From Pseudomonas tohonis (lineage in GTDB: Bacteria; Pseudomonadota; Gammaproteobacteria; Pseudomonadales; Pseudomonadaceae): DNA of 64,000 nt. The stretch covers positions 1,364,001-1,428,000 of the forward strand of contig NZ_AP023189.1 of assembly GCF_012767755.2 (NCBI RefSeq), given 5' to 3'. Of the stretch, positions 9,545 to 18,709 are shown in pieces. Numbering within the stretch: the first letter of the stretch is position 1; every line of letters starts with the position of its first letter. The notes below the pieces were generated by a model, which made no database searches, was not told where the DNA came from, and saw nothing but the letters and a program-made list of their open reading frames with translations. A program made the translations under genes and the position numbers.

Positions 9545-11192
9545 GACGCGACACCTGGCCGGGGCCCTGCTGATGCTGGCGGCCCCGCTGCTGCACGCCG
9601 GCGAGGCGCCTTTGAGCCTCGCCTGGCGTGGGCCCCAGGGCAACGAGCTGCTGCAGCTGGACCGCAGCCGGGTGCTCACGCGCGGGGCCCTGCCCGCCGA
9701 GCGCCAGACGCCCCTGGGCAGCCTGTGGAAACTGTTCGTCTACGCCTACCTCGTGGATAACGCGCGTCCCGACCCCGGCTACCAGTGCAAGGGCCAGGAC
9801 CGCGACGAGGTCTATTGCTGCAATCCCGGCGAGCGCATCGACCGGGACCAGGCGCTGGTGAAGTCCTGCGGCCTGTATTTCTCCTCCCCCGACCTGCACC
9901 TCGACCCCGCCGACTGGTCGCGCTACTGGCGCGAGCGCCAGGGCGCCGGCTGGTTGCAGCGCCTGGACCAGTTGCAGCCGCAGGCGCGGGTGCCGGTGAG
10001 CGAGCTGCTGGACGAACTGGCGCACCTGCCGGCCCAGGCCCAGGCACGCCAGGTGCTGCTCGACGTGCCCCTGGCCGCGCCCGATTCCGCCGCGCTGGGT
10101 GCCCTTGGCGGGCGCCTGCGCGCCAAGACCTGGAGCTGGCTCGCCGATGGCGATGCCCAGGCGCGCCAGGGTGGTTTCGCCGGCTGGCTGGCCGACGGCA
10201 CGCCGATCTGGGCCGGTGGCCCGGGCACCAGCCAGCGCGTGCTCAAGGAGTACGCCGACGTGCTCGGGCAGACGCTGCCCACGACCTGGCCGGCGGAAAC
10301 CGGTGCCTGCGTCGAGGTCGGCCTGTTCACCCGCTACCCGGTGCGCCAGGTGCGCCACGAAGCTCAAGCGGCCGCGGTGGAGCCGGGCATGCTCCGCGGG
10401 CGCTACGAGGTGGAGTTCGCCAACGGCAACCGCCTGCCCATCGAGAGCGACGGCGAGCTGTTCCTCGAGCGCCAGGGCGATGCCCTGCAGCTCACCGCCC
10501 ACCTGCAGCGCGAGGACTACGTGGCCCGCGTACTGCAGCGCGAGGCCTCGGCGCAGCCGGCGGAAGCGGCCAAGGCCCTGGCCGTGGCCATCCGCAGCTA
10601 CCTGCAGCAGAACGCCGGTCGTCGCGGCGATTGCCTGACCATCGACGACAGCAGCGCCAGCCAGCGCGTCGCACCGCGCCCGGCCACGCCCGAGGCTCGC
10701 GCCATCGTCGCCTGGACCGCCGACCTGGTGCTGGCCGGCAGCCCGGTCACCTACCACAGCGACAAGCCGGGCCCGGATCGCCTGGCCTGGCAGCAGGCGG
10801 TGCAGCAGGCCGGCGAAGGCCTGCGCTATGACGCCATCCTGGCCCGCGCCTTCCCCCGTGCCAGCCTCAGCCGCTGGGACAAGCTCGTGGCCGCCTGCCA
10901 GGCGCTGCCCAACGCCGAGGAGTGGCTGCGCACGCAGCGTCGCGGCTGGCGCGCCACCCTGGACGGCGAGCCCGGCTACGACGAGATCCAGCAGTTCGCC
11001 GTCTGCCGCCTGGCCTCCGGCAAGCCCCATGTCGACCGCGAGCGGCGGCGCATCTTCGTGCGCGGCCTGTTCTCCCTGCAGGACCGCCTCGACCTGACCC
11101 ACGAATACCTGCACCTGGCCTTCGAGGCCCACCCCAATGGCCAGGACGAAGACTATGTCGAACGCCTCGCCCGCCACCTGTTACTGGAATGA
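9537..11192 (+). CDS. magE: MagE, DUF2300 (YfaQ-like) secreted protein with PBP-like and SpoIID-like parts
   Basis: A 551-residue exported protein. I chose TTG at 9537, overlapping the magD stop, because it gives a proper signal peptide (TRTR, then hydrophobic 8-19, cleavage near LHA21). The next in-frame ATG at 9573 would remove the basic head. Residues 55-245 resemble a penicillin-binding-protein transpeptidase core: SLWK at 62-65 (SxxK), SCG at 110-112 (SxN position) and KTW at 197-199 (KTG position), followed by [17 protein letters not shown]. Residues 325-440 resemble Spo[15 protein letters not shown] with Glu336, then [13 protein letters not shown], and a [11 protein letters not shown] region. 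The C-terminus has HEYLH (522-526) and His532. DUF2300 is annotated as of unknown function; these similarities are my reading. Confidence 0.82.
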   Translation: MTRTRHLAGALLMLAAPLLHAGEAPLSLAWRGPQGNELLQLDRSRVLTRGALPAERQTPLGSLWKLFVYAYLVDNARPDPGYQCKGQDRDEVYCCNPGERIDRDQALVKSCGLYFSSPDLHLDPADWSRYWRERQGAGWLQRLDQLQPQARVPVSELLDELAHLPAQAQARQVLLDVPLAAPDSAALGALGGRLRAKTWSWLADGDAQARQGGFAGWLADGTPIWAGGPGTSQRVLKEYADVLGQTLPTTWPAETGACVEVGLFTRYPVRQVRHEAQAAAVEPGMLRGRYEVEFANGNRLPIESDGELFLERQGDALQLTAHLQREDYVARVLQREASAQPAEAAKALAVAIRSYLQQNAGRRGDCLTIDDSSASQRVAPRPATPEARAIVAWTADLVLAGSPVTYHSDKPGPDRLAWQQAVQQAGEGLRYDAILARAFPRASLSRWDKLVAACQALPNAEEWLRTQRRGWRATLDGEPGYDEIQQFAVCRLASGKPHVDRERRRIFVRGLFSLQDRLDLTHEYLHLAFEAHPNGQDEDYVERLARHLLLE

Positions 11193-11196
11193 CCCC

Positions 11197-11997
11197 ATGC
11201 GCCTGCGCCCCGGATACCTCGCCCCCCTGCTTCTCAGCCTGATCCCCCTGGCCGCCAGTGCCGAGGTGCGCATCGACACGCCTCGCGGCGGCTGGCGCGA
11301 GGGCAGTGGCGACGGCGCGCACTTCATGCAGCAGGTCAACTACCCCGCGTCCTCGGTGAACGTCGCCGAGGACCAGGCCGATACCGCGCGGATCAAGGGC
11401 GCCATCAGCGGCCTGTCGAAGGCGCCGCAAGGCCCGGGCCGGCTGGTGGTCAACGGCATCGACATGCCGCTGAAGATCAACGAGGACGGCGGCTTCGACC
11501 GTCCCTTCGTGTTCCCGGCCGGCAGCAACAGCGTCGAGGTGCAGAGCCCCGACGGCCAGCAGAAGCGCCGCGTGCAGTTCTACAGCCTCGGCCGCGGCGG
11601 GGTTTCGGCGCGCCTGCGCGTGGTGCTGTCCTGGGACAGCGACAACACCGACCTGGACCTGCACCTGGTGACCCCGGACGGCGGCCATGTCTGGTACGGC
11701 GAGCGCTCCCTGCCCAACGGCGCGGCGCTGGACGTGGACGTGACCACCGGCTACGGCCCGGAAATGATCGCCACCCCGACCCCGCTCAAGGGCCAGTACC
11801 TGGTCTACGTGAACTACTACGGCGGCGGCTACCGCAACGACGAGGACGGCAGCAGTTCGCCGGGGCAGGCGCTGACCATCGGCCAGATCACCGTGATCAG
11901 CGAAGAGGGCACGCCCAACGAGAAGCAGCAGAGCTTCCTCGTGCCCATGCGCCAGCCGGGGGAGCTGACCCTGGTGAAGAGCTTCAGTTATCCCTGA
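11197..11997 (+). CDS. magF: MagF, DUF2135 secreted protein
   Basis: Last gene of the operon, 4 bases after magE. ATG at 11197 starts a clear signal peptide (MRLRPGYLAPLLLSLIPLA, cleavage near ASA-EV); upstream in-frame starts would place charged sequence before it. The DUF2135 domain occupies about residues 130-266, with RLRVVLSWDSDNTDLDLHLV, GPEM, YLVYVNYYG and the closing ELTLVKSFSYP. The order of elements matches MagA closely, so the operon is bracketed by a duplicated pair. P. aeruginosa MagF is reported as a partner of MagD at the inner membrane. A GC hairpin (12030-12047) lies 33 bases after the stop. Confidence 0.85.
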   Translation: MRLRPGYLAPLLLSLIPLAASAEVRIDTPRGGWREGSGDGAHFMQQVNYPASSVNVAEDQADTARIKGAISGLSKAPQGPGRLVVNGIDMPLKINEDGGFDRPFVFPAGSNSVEVQSPDGQQKRRVQFYSLGRGGVSARLRVVLSWDSDNTDLDLHLVTPDGGHVWYGERSLPNGAALDVDVTTGYGPEMIATPTPLKGQYLVYVNYYGGGYRNDEDGSSSPGQALTIGQITVISEEGTPNEKQQSFLVPMRQPGELTLVKSFSYP

Positions 11998-12080
11998 TCG
12001 GTAGGTGTTTGGCGGCGCTGCGCGCCGCTGGGCGATTGAAGTCGCCCCTGCACATGCCGCATCGCTCGGACATGACCGTT

Positions 12081-12106
12081 GCGTAGGGCGGGCTTCAGCC
12101 CACCGA
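12081..12106 (+). repeat. Palindromic repeat, copy of 447-470
   Basis: GCGTAGGGCGGGCTTCAGCC begins a copy of the element at 447-470, in the same orientation. The shared core is TAGGG-GGGCTTCAGCCCACC with one substituted base in the left arm. Confidence 0.6.
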
Positions 12107-12232
12107 AACCCAACGAGCGCACTCTTCCAAACCAAGCGAAGAAGGTTGGGCTCTGCGACCAGGGTTCCTTCCAGAAGGCTTCAGCAGGCCTCGATGATCA
12201 GCCAGGCGCCGGAGAGGCGGTGGACTGAAGCG

Positions 12233-12286
12233 GCGCGCCGCCCAGCCCACCCTACGAAGAGCATCGCGAATGAATTCGCTCCCACG
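12233..12286 (-). repeat. Inverted copies of both short repeat types
   Basis: CAGCCCACCCTACG (12243-12256) is the reverse complement of the left half of the 447-470 element. GCGAATGAATTCGC (12266-12279) followed by TCCC is the reverse complement of the 611-632 element. Both lie in the opposite orientation to the copies before the AEC gene, so related sequences bracket the block 755-11997. Confidence 0.55.
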
Positions 12287-12306
12287 GGTCTGTACCTCGG
12301 AAGGGC

Positions 12307-12693
12307 TCAGGCCTTCTGGTCGGCCTGCCAGGCGTCGATGACTTCCTGGGCGGCGCGGAAGGCGTCGATGGCGGCGGGGACGCCGGCATAGACGGCGCAG
12401 TGCAGCAGCGCTTCGCGGATCTCTTCCACGGTGCAGCCGTTGTTCAGCGCGCCGCGCACGTGGCCCTTGAGCTCCTGGGGGCATTTCAGGGCGGTGAGGG
12501 CGGCGAGGGTGATCAGGCTGCGGGTGCGGCGGTCCAGCCCTTCACGGTTCCAGACGCCGCCCCAGGCGTGTTCGTTGACGAAGTCCTGCAGCGGCTGGGT
12601 GAATTCGGTGGCATTGCCCAGGGCGCGGTCGACGAAGGCGTCGCCCATGACTTCGCGGCGGACCTGGACGCCGGGTTTGCGTGCTTCGCTCAT
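12307..12693 (-). CDS. Carboxymuconolactone decarboxylase (CMD) family protein
   Basis: A 128-residue all-helical protein of the CMD/AhpD superfamily. The region DRRTRSLITLAALTALKCPQ followed by HVRGALNNGCTVEEIREAL is the usual gamma-carboxymuconolactone decarboxylase core, including the His-Val-x-x-Ala helix. It lacks the CxxC of AhpD peroxidase partners, keeping only Cys residues outside that motif. Nothing around it belongs to protocatechuate degradation, so a true PcaC role is unlikely. The stop is at 12307 and the ATG at 12693; the rlpA-like gene ends 19 bases upstream and the two may be co-transcribed. Confidence 0.82.
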   Translation of the reverse strand: MSEARKPGVQVRREVMGDAFVDRALGNATEFTQPLQDFVNEHAWGGVWNREGLDRRTRSLITLAALTALKCPQELKGHVRGALNNGCTVEEIREALLHCAVYAGVPAAIDAFRAAQEVIDAWQADQKA

Positions 12694-12712
12694 AGCGGTT
12701 TCCTGCTTGGGT

Positions 12713-13096
12713 TCATCGGAGGCTTTCGACGCGCACCGGCACCACGCCCGAGCGGATCATGCCCAGCGCTTCGGCGGCCTTCTTCGAGACATCGATGATC
12801 CGCGTGCGGGCATAGGGGCCGCGATCGTTGATGCGGACCACCACGCTGCGGTCGTTGTCGAGGTTGGTGACCTTGACCCGGGTGCCGAAGGGCAGGGTGC
12901 GGTGGGCGGCGGTCAGGGCGTTCTGGTCGAAGCGTTCGCCGCTGGCGGTCTTCTGGCCGTGGTGGCGGGCGCCGTAGAAGGAGGCGCGGCCCTCGGCGCG
13001 GTAGTCGCCCGGGGTGTCGCTGTCGCGTTCGAAGGGGATGTAGGAGCAGCCGGTCATGAGGCCGGAGAAGGCGAGAAGGCAGAGCAGTCGCTGCAT
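12713..13096 (-). CDS. RlpA-like septal/peptidoglycan lipoprotein (DPBB domain)
   Basis: A short, 127-residue lipoprotein: the signal ends in LMTGC with the lipidated Cys near residue 17, followed by one double-psi beta-barrel of the RlpA type. Diagnostic pieces are [19 protein letters not shown], then [16 protein letters not shown], then [11 protein letters not shown] and [14 protein letters not shown]. They include the His and Asp positions used by the lytic transglycosylase RlpA, which prefers glycan strands lacking stem peptides. It has no C-terminal SPOR domain, so it is smaller than full RlpA and would not be recruited to denuded septal glycan by that route. Confidence 0.85.
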   Translation of the reverse strand: MQRLLCLLAFSGLMTGCSYIPFERDSDTPGDYRAEGRASFYGARHHGQKTASGERFDQNALTAAHRTLPFGTRVKVTNLDNDRSVVVRINDRGPYARTRIIDVSKKAAEALGMIRSGVVPVRVESLR

Positions 13097-13141
13097 GGCG
13101 TCACCTGATGGAGGCGAATCGGTCCTTTTGCCCTGCCATCA

Positions 13142-13175
13142 CCCAGTGGGCCCCGCATGTGCGGGGCCCACTGGG
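13142..13175 (-). terminator. 15-bp perfect stem-loop after gatB
   Basis: Arms at 13142-13156 and 13161-13175 pair over 15 bp without mismatch, with loop ATGT, 9 bases beyond the gatB stop. Neither side shows a real T-run, so it may act as a 3' stabilising stem or a weak terminator of gatCAB. Confidence 0.6.
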
Positions 13176-13184
13176 CTAGCGGGC

Positions 13185-14630
13185 TCAGGCTTCGAGCTTC
13201 TTCTTCAGCAGTTCGTTCACTTGGGCCGGGTTGGCCTTGCCCTTGGCCGCCTTCATGGCCTGGCCGACGAAGAAGCCGAACATCTTGCCGCGCTTGGCTT
13301 CATCGCTGGCGCGGTACTGCTCGACCTGTTCGGCATTGGCGGCGAGCACCTCGTCGAGCAGCTTCTCGACGGCGCCGCTGTCGGTGTTCTGCACCAGGTC
13401 GCGGGCCTTGATGATCTCGTCGGGCGAACCTTCGCCTTCGGCCAGGGCGGCGAACACGGTCTTCGCGGCCTTGCCGTTGATGGTGCCGTCCTTCAGGCGC
13501 AGGATCATGACGCCCAGGTGCTCGGCGGAAACCGGCGATTGCTCGATCTCCAGGCCGTCCTTGTTGAGCAGGCTGGAGAGCTCGCCCATCACCCAGTTGG
13601 CGGCCAGCTTGGCGTCGCCGCAGGTGCGCTGCACGGCCTCGAAGTAGTCGGCCATCTCGCGGCTGGCGGAGAGCACGCTGGCGTCGTAGGCGGAGAGGCC
13701 GAACTGGCTCTCGAAGCGCTCGCGCTTCTGCACCGGCAGCTCCGGCAGTTGGGCGCGGACTTCGTCGAGGAAGCTCTTCTCGATCACCACCGGCAGCAGG
13801 TCGGGGCAGGGGAAGTAGCGGTAGTCGTTGGCTTCTTCCTTGCTGCGCATGGAGCGGGTTTCGTTGGCCGCCACGTCGTAGAGCACGGTTTCCTGGACGA
13901 TCTTGCGGCCGGACTCCAGCTCGTCGATCTGCCAGGCGATCTCGGTGTTGATGGCGCGCTCGATGAACTTGAACGAGTTGACGTTCTTGATCTCGCGGCG
14001 GGTGCCGAACTCGGCCTGGCCCTTGGGACGGACCGAGACGTTGCAGTCGCAGCGCAGCGAGCCTTCGGCCATGTTGCCGTCGCAGATGCCGAGGTAGCGC
14101 ACCAGGGCGTGGATCGCCTTGGCGTAGGCCACGGCTTCCTTGGCGCTGCGCATCTCCGGCTCGGAGACGATCTCCAGCAGCGGGGTGCCGGCACGGTTGA
14201 GGTCGATGCCGGTCATGCCGTGGAAGTCTTCGTGCAGGCTCTTGCCGGCGTCTTCTTCCAGGTGCGCGCGGGTGATGCCGATGCGGCGGGTGGTGCCGTC
14301 GTCCAGGGTGATGTCCAGGTGGCCCTTGCCGACGATGGGGTGGTCCATCTGGCTGGTCTGGTAGCCCTTGGGCAGGTCCGGGTAGAAGTAGTTCTTGCGA
14401 GCGAAGACGTTGCGTTCGCCGATCTCGGCGTCGATCGCCAGGCCGAACTTCACGGCCATGCGCACGGCTTCGGCGTTGAGCACCGGCAGTACGCCGGGCA
14501 TGCCCAGGTCAACCAGGCTGGCCTGGGTGTTGGGCTCGGCGCCGAAGGTGGTGGCGCTGGCGGAGAAGATCTTCGATTGGGTGCTGAGCTGTGCGTGGAT
14601 TTCCAGCCCGATCACGGTTTCCCATTGCAT
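13185..14630 (-). CDS. gatB: Asp-tRNA(Asn)/Glu-tRNA(Gln) amidotransferase subunit B
   Basis: The 481-residue tRNA-binding and kinase-like subunit of GatCAB, which converts Glu-tRNA(Gln) and Asp-tRNA(Asn) to Gln-tRNA(Gln) and Asn-tRNA(Asn). It starts with the family hallmark [20 protein letters not shown] and contains [15 protein letters not shown] and the [19 protein letters not shown] block. The C-terminal YqeY-like tail domain is complete ([17 protein letters not shown] onward). Length is normal. The gene follows gatA by 11 bases in the order gatC-gatA-gatB, so the three are one operon transcribed leftward from the mreB intergenic region. Confidence 0.97.
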   Translation of the reverse strand: MQWETVIGLEIHAQLSTQSKIFSASATTFGAEPNTQASLVDLGMPGVLPVLNAEAVRMAVKFGLAIDAEIGERNVFARKNYFYPDLPKGYQTSQMDHPIVGKGHLDITLDDGTTRRIGITRAHLEEDAGKSLHEDFHGMTGIDLNRAGTPLLEIVSEPEMRSAKEAVAYAKAIHALVRYLGICDGNMAEGSLRCDCNVSVRPKGQAEFGTRREIKNVNSFKFIERAINTEIAWQIDELESGRKIVQETVLYDVAANETRSMRSKEEANDYRYFPCPDLLPVVIEKSFLDEVRAQLPELPVQKRERFESQFGLSAYDASVLSASREMADYFEAVQRTCGDAKLAANWVMGELSSLLNKDGLEIEQSPVSAEHLGVMILRLKDGTINGKAAKTVFAALAEGEGSPDEIIKARDLVQNTDSGAVEKLLDEVLAANAEQVEQYRASDEAKRGKMFGFFVGQAMKAAKGKANPAQVNELLKKKLEA

Positions 14631-14641
14631 GTGTGTCGTCC

Positions 14642-16093
14642 TCAGAATCCGGCCGGGGCCTGTTTGTGCCAGTCGGTGACCTGCTGGTACTGGTGGGCCA
14701 CGTTGAGCAGGCGTCCTTCCTGGAAGTAGGGCGCGAGCAGCTGCACGCCCACCGGCAGGCCGTCGACGAAGCCGGCGGGCATGGACAGCCCCGGCAGGCC
14801 GGCGAGGTTGGCGGTGATGGTGTAGATGTCCTCGAGGTACTGGGCGACCGGGTCGTTGTTCTTCTCGCCCAGCTTCCAGGCCGGGTTCGGCGTGGTCGGG
14901 CCGAGGATCAGGTCGACGCCCTCGAAGGCCTGGACGAAGTCGTTCTTGATCAGGCGGCGGATCTTCTGCGCCTTCAGGTAGTAGGCGTCGTAGTAGCCGG
15001 CGGAGAGCGCGTAGGTGCCGACCATGATGCGGCGCTTCACTTCGCTGCCGAAGCCTTCGGCGCGGGAGCGCTTGTACAGGTCGGTCAGGTCCCTGGGGTC
15101 TTCGCAGCGGTAGCCGAAGCGCACGCCGTCGAAGCGCGACAGGTTGGAGCTGGCCTCGGCCGGGGCGATCACGTAGTAGGCGGGGATGGCGTGCTGCATG
15201 TTGGGCAGCGAGACGTCCTTGACGGTGGCGCCGAGCTTCTTCAGCTCCTCGACCACGGCCATAACGGCTGCGCCGATGCGGGCGTCGAGGCCGGCACCGA
15301 AGTATTCCTTCGGCAGGCCGATGCGCAGGCCGGCCAGGGGCTGGGCGAGGGCGGCGAGGTAGTCGTCCACCGGGGCGTCGACGCTGGTGCTGTCCTTCGG
15401 GTCGAAGCCGGCCATGGCGCCCAGGAGCAGGGCGCAGTCCTCGGCGGTGCGGGCCAGCGGGCCGCCCTGGTCGAGGCTGGAGGCGTAGGCGACCATGCCC
15501 CAGCGCGAGACGCGGCCGTAGGTGGGCTTGATGCCGGTGAGGTTGGTGAAGGCGGCGGGCTGGCGGATCGAGCCGCCGGTGTCGGTGCCGGTGGCGCCAG
15601 GCACCAGGCGCGCGGCGACGGCAGCGGCGGAGCCGCCCGAGGAGCCACCGGGGACGCGGTCGAGCGCCCAGGGGTTCTTCACGGCGCCGTAGTGGCTGGA
15701 TTCGTTGGAGGAGCCCATGGCGAACTCGTCCATGTTCAGCTTGCCGAGGCTGACGGTGCCGGCGGCCTTGAGCTTCTCGACCACGGTGGCGTCATAGGGC
15801 GCGGTGAAGTTGTCGAGCATCTTCGAGCCGCAGCTGGTGCGCACGCCCTGGGTGCAGAACAGGTCTTTGTGGGCGATCGGCGCACCGAGCAGGGCGCCGT
15901 GCTCGCCGGCGGCACGACGGGCGTCGGCGGCACGGGCCTGTTCCAGCGCCTGGTCGGCGGTGACGGTGACGAAGCTGTTGAGTTGCGGGTCGAGGGCCTG
16001 GATGCGCGCCAGCAGGGCGCCGCTCAGTTCCTCGGAGGAGAATTCCTTGGCGGCCAGCGCGCGGGCGATCTCGGCCAGGGTCAATTGATGCAT
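14642..16093 (-). CDS. gatA: Asp-tRNA(Asn)/Glu-tRNA(Gln) amidotransferase subunit A
   Basis: The 483-residue amidase-signature subunit that releases ammonia from glutamine. The Ser-cisSer-Lys triad is recognisable: Lys in [12 protein letters not shown], and the two serines in the Gly/Ser-rich signature [15 protein letters not shown] followed by [14 protein letters not shown]. Length and start ([19 protein letters not shown]) are typical. It lies 16 bases after gatC and 11 bases before gatB on the minus strand; all three subunits are needed for a stable enzyme. Confidence 0.97.
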   Translation of the reverse strand: MHQLTLAEIARALAAKEFSSEELSGALLARIQALDPQLNSFVTVTADQALEQARAADARRAAGEHGALLGAPIAHKDLFCTQGVRTSCGSKMLDNFTAPYDATVVEKLKAAGTVSLGKLNMDEFAMGSSNESSHYGAVKNPWALDRVPGGSSGGSAAAVAARLVPGATGTDTGGSIRQPAAFTNLTGIKPTYGRVSRWGMVAYASSLDQGGPLARTAEDCALLLGAMAGFDPKDSTSVDAPVDDYLAALAQPLAGLRIGLPKEYFGAGLDARIGAAVMAVVEELKKLGATVKDVSLPNMQHAIPAYYVIAPAEASSNLSRFDGVRFGYRCEDPRDLTDLYKRSRAEGFGSEVKRRIMVGTYALSAGYYDAYYLKAQKIRRLIKNDFVQAFEGVDLILGPTTPNPAWKLGEKNNDPVAQYLEDIYTITANLAGLPGLSMPAGFVDGLPVGVQLLAPYFQEGRLLNVAHQYQQVTDWHKQAPAGF

Positions 16094-16109
16094 GCTGTAA
16101 CCCTTTTCC

Positions 16110-16397
16110 TTAGTCGATGACTTTAGGCACGAGGTAGAGGCCGTTCTCGACGGCCGGCGCGATGGCCTGGTAGGCGTCGCGGTGGTTCTCCTCGGTCACT
16201 TCGTCAGCGCGCAGGCGCTGGGTGGCTTCGAGGGGGTGGGCCAACGGCTCGATGCCGTCGGTATCCACGGCCTGCATCGCGTCGATCAGGCCGAGGATGT
16301 TGTTGAGGGTCTCGGTGGTACGCGGGATATCGCCGTCGTTCAGGCCCAGGCGGGCGAGATGGGCGATCTTTTCCACGTCGGAGCGTTCAAGCGCCAT
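16110..16397 (-). CDS. gatC: Asp-tRNA(Asn)/Glu-tRNA(Gln) amidotransferase subunit C
   Basis: A 95-residue subunit that wraps around and stabilises GatA. The ATG at 16397 gives the standard start [20 protein letters not shown] longer frame from 16484 adds an Arg/Ser/Pro-rich stretch unlike any GatC and was rejected. The C-terminal [14 protein letters not shown] is the family's conserved end. It is first in the gatCAB operon, and its promoter must lie in 16398-16615, divergent from mreB. Confidence 0.95.
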   Translation of the reverse strand: MALERSDVEKIAHLARLGLNDGDIPRTTETLNNILGLIDAMQAVDTDGIEPLAHPLEATQRLRADEVTEENHRDAYQAIAPAVENGLYLVPKVID

Positions 16398-16542
16398 CGG
16401 GTTCTCCAACTGAGGTGCGGTCAGCGCGGTGCTCGGGACCGTGCGGGAAGGGCGCCGGGAACGGCACCGCGAACGGGCGGTCAAAGGCCGCGATGATGGG
16501 CCCAGAGGCCCGGAAAAACCGGCAATTTAACATATCGGCGCC

Positions 16543-16571
16543 TTGCCCAAAATCCCTGTCGTTGTTAGAGT
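16543..16571 (+). promoter_or_regulatory. Candidate mreB promoter (extended -10)
   Basis: TTGCCC (16543-16548) and TAGAGT (16566-16571) are spaced by 17 bases, with TG one base before the -10 (TGTTAGAGT). Transcription would start near 16578, leaving a leader of about 40 bases before mreB. Confidence 0.5.
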
Positions 16572-16603
16572 TTGCCGCACTTTTTTACCCACGCGTTGCC
16601 TAG

Positions 16604-17653
<1,050 letters not shown>

Positions 17654-17722
17654 GGTCGGAGAGCCATTGCACCAGAGGAGCGGGTCATAAAACCGCTATT
17701 CGCCAAGGGACCTTCGCTCGGC

Positions 17723-18709
17723 GTGCGCCTGTTGGTGTTCGCCGTGCTTTCTGCCGCCTTGATGGTGGTGGATGCCCGCTTCGACACCTTGAAACCGGCA
17801 CGCAGCCAGATGGGCCTCGTGCTGACGCCCTTCTATTGGCTGGCCGATCTGCCGGTGCGCCTCTGGGATGGCGTCAGCGACCAGTTCACCAGCCGCAGCA
17901 CCCTGATCGCCGAGAACGAGAAGCTCAAGGCCGAAGGCCTGCTGATGCAGCGTCGCCTGCAGAAGCTGGCGGCCCTGACCGAGCAGAACGTGCGCCTGCG
18001 CGAGCTGCTCAACTCCTCCGCCCTGGTGGACGACAAGGTGCTGGTGGGCGAACTGATCGGCGTCGACCCGAACCCCTTCACCCACCGCATCCTGGTGGAC
18101 AAGGGCGAGAAGGACGGCGTCTTCCTCGGCCAGCCGGTGCTCGACGCCCGCGGCCTGATGGGCCAGGTGGTGGAGGTCATGCCCTACACCGCCCGCGTCC
18201 TGCTGCTCACCGACACCACCCATAGCATTCCCGTGCAGGTCAACCGCAACGGCCTGCGCGCCATCGCCAGCGGCACCGGCAACCCGGAGCGCCTGGAACT
18301 GCGCCACGTGGCCGATACCGCGGACATCAAGGAAGGCGACCTGCTGGTCAGCTCCGGCCTCGGCCAGCGCTTCCCCGCCGGCTATCCGGTGGCGACGGTC
18401 AAGGAAGTCATCCACGACTCCGGCCAGCCCTTCGCCATCGTCCGCGCCGTACCCACCGCCGCCCTGAACCGCAGCCGCTACCTGCTGCTGGTGTTCACCG
18501 ATACGCGCAGCCCCGAACAGCGTGCCAACGACTCGGCCGAAGCCCAGGAAGCGGCCGACCGCGAGGCCGCCGGCCGGCCGGCTGCGGGTGCCCCGGGTTC
18601 CGCCGCGCCTGCCGCCACGCAGGCAGCACCTGCCTCTCAGGCACCGACACCTGCCGGCGCGGCTTCCTCAACACCGGCCACGCCGCCCGCCAACCGGGAG
18701 AATCGCTGA
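17723..18709 (+). CDS. mreC: Rod-shape-determining protein MreC
   Basis: A bitopic inner-membrane protein of the elongasome: one N-terminal membrane helix, a coiled coil (about 50-95, LIAENEKLKAEGLLMQRRL) and the two beta-barrel lobes. The tail is low-complexity Ala/Pro. The coordinate given is the first canonical codon (GTG 17723), but the true start is probably upstream. The same frame continues as IKPLFAKGPSLG before it. AGAGGAG at 17674-17680 lies 6 bases before an ATA codon at 17687 and far from the GTG. Starting at the GTG would also remove the cytoplasmic basic residues. The stop overlaps mreD (TGATG). Confidence 0.93.
   Translation: MRLLVFAVLSAALMVVDARFDTLKPARSQMGLVLTPFYWLADLPVRLWDGVSDQFTSRSTLIAENEKLKAEGLLMQRRLQKLAALTEQNVRLRELLNSSALVDDKVLVGELIGVDPNPFTHRILVDKGEKDGVFLGQPVLDARGLMGQVVEVMPYTARVLLLTDTTHSIPVQVNRNGLRAIASGTGNPERLELRHVADTADIKEGDLLVSSGLGQRFPAGYPVATVKEVIHDSGQPFAIVRAVPTAALNRSRYLLLVFTDTRSPEQRANDSAEAQEAADREAAGRPAAGAPGSAAPAATQAAPASQAPTPAGAASSTPATPPANRENR

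Larger units (their letters stand above)
11998..12306. other. 309-bp intergenic region with palindromic repeats, no gene seen
   Basis: Between the convergent magF and the CMD gene I see no coding frame. The region contains a hairpin with arms GGGCGA/TCGCCC (12030-12035 and 12042-12047) that may end mag transcription. It also contains three copies of the repeat types found at 447-632, two of them inverted. The final bases, 12287-12306, lead into the stop of the minus-strand gene. Confidence 0.6.

Noticed and set aside
4952..9679. A very long open frame (about 1575 codons) on the strand opposite magD
   Set aside because: GC-rich codon use leaves the complementary frame free of stops. Its product is low-complexity Gly/Ala/Leu/Gln/Val with no recognisable domain, while magD opposite is a clear family member.
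12307..12693. PcaC, 4-carboxymuconolactone decarboxylase of protocatechuate breakdown
   Set aside because: The fold matches, but no pca gene is nearby and the CMD family contains many proteins with other roles.
13056..14729. A plus-strand frame of 557 codons opposite gatB
   Set aside because: Overlaps gatB completely, has no start signal and its residue pattern is that of an antisense GC frame.
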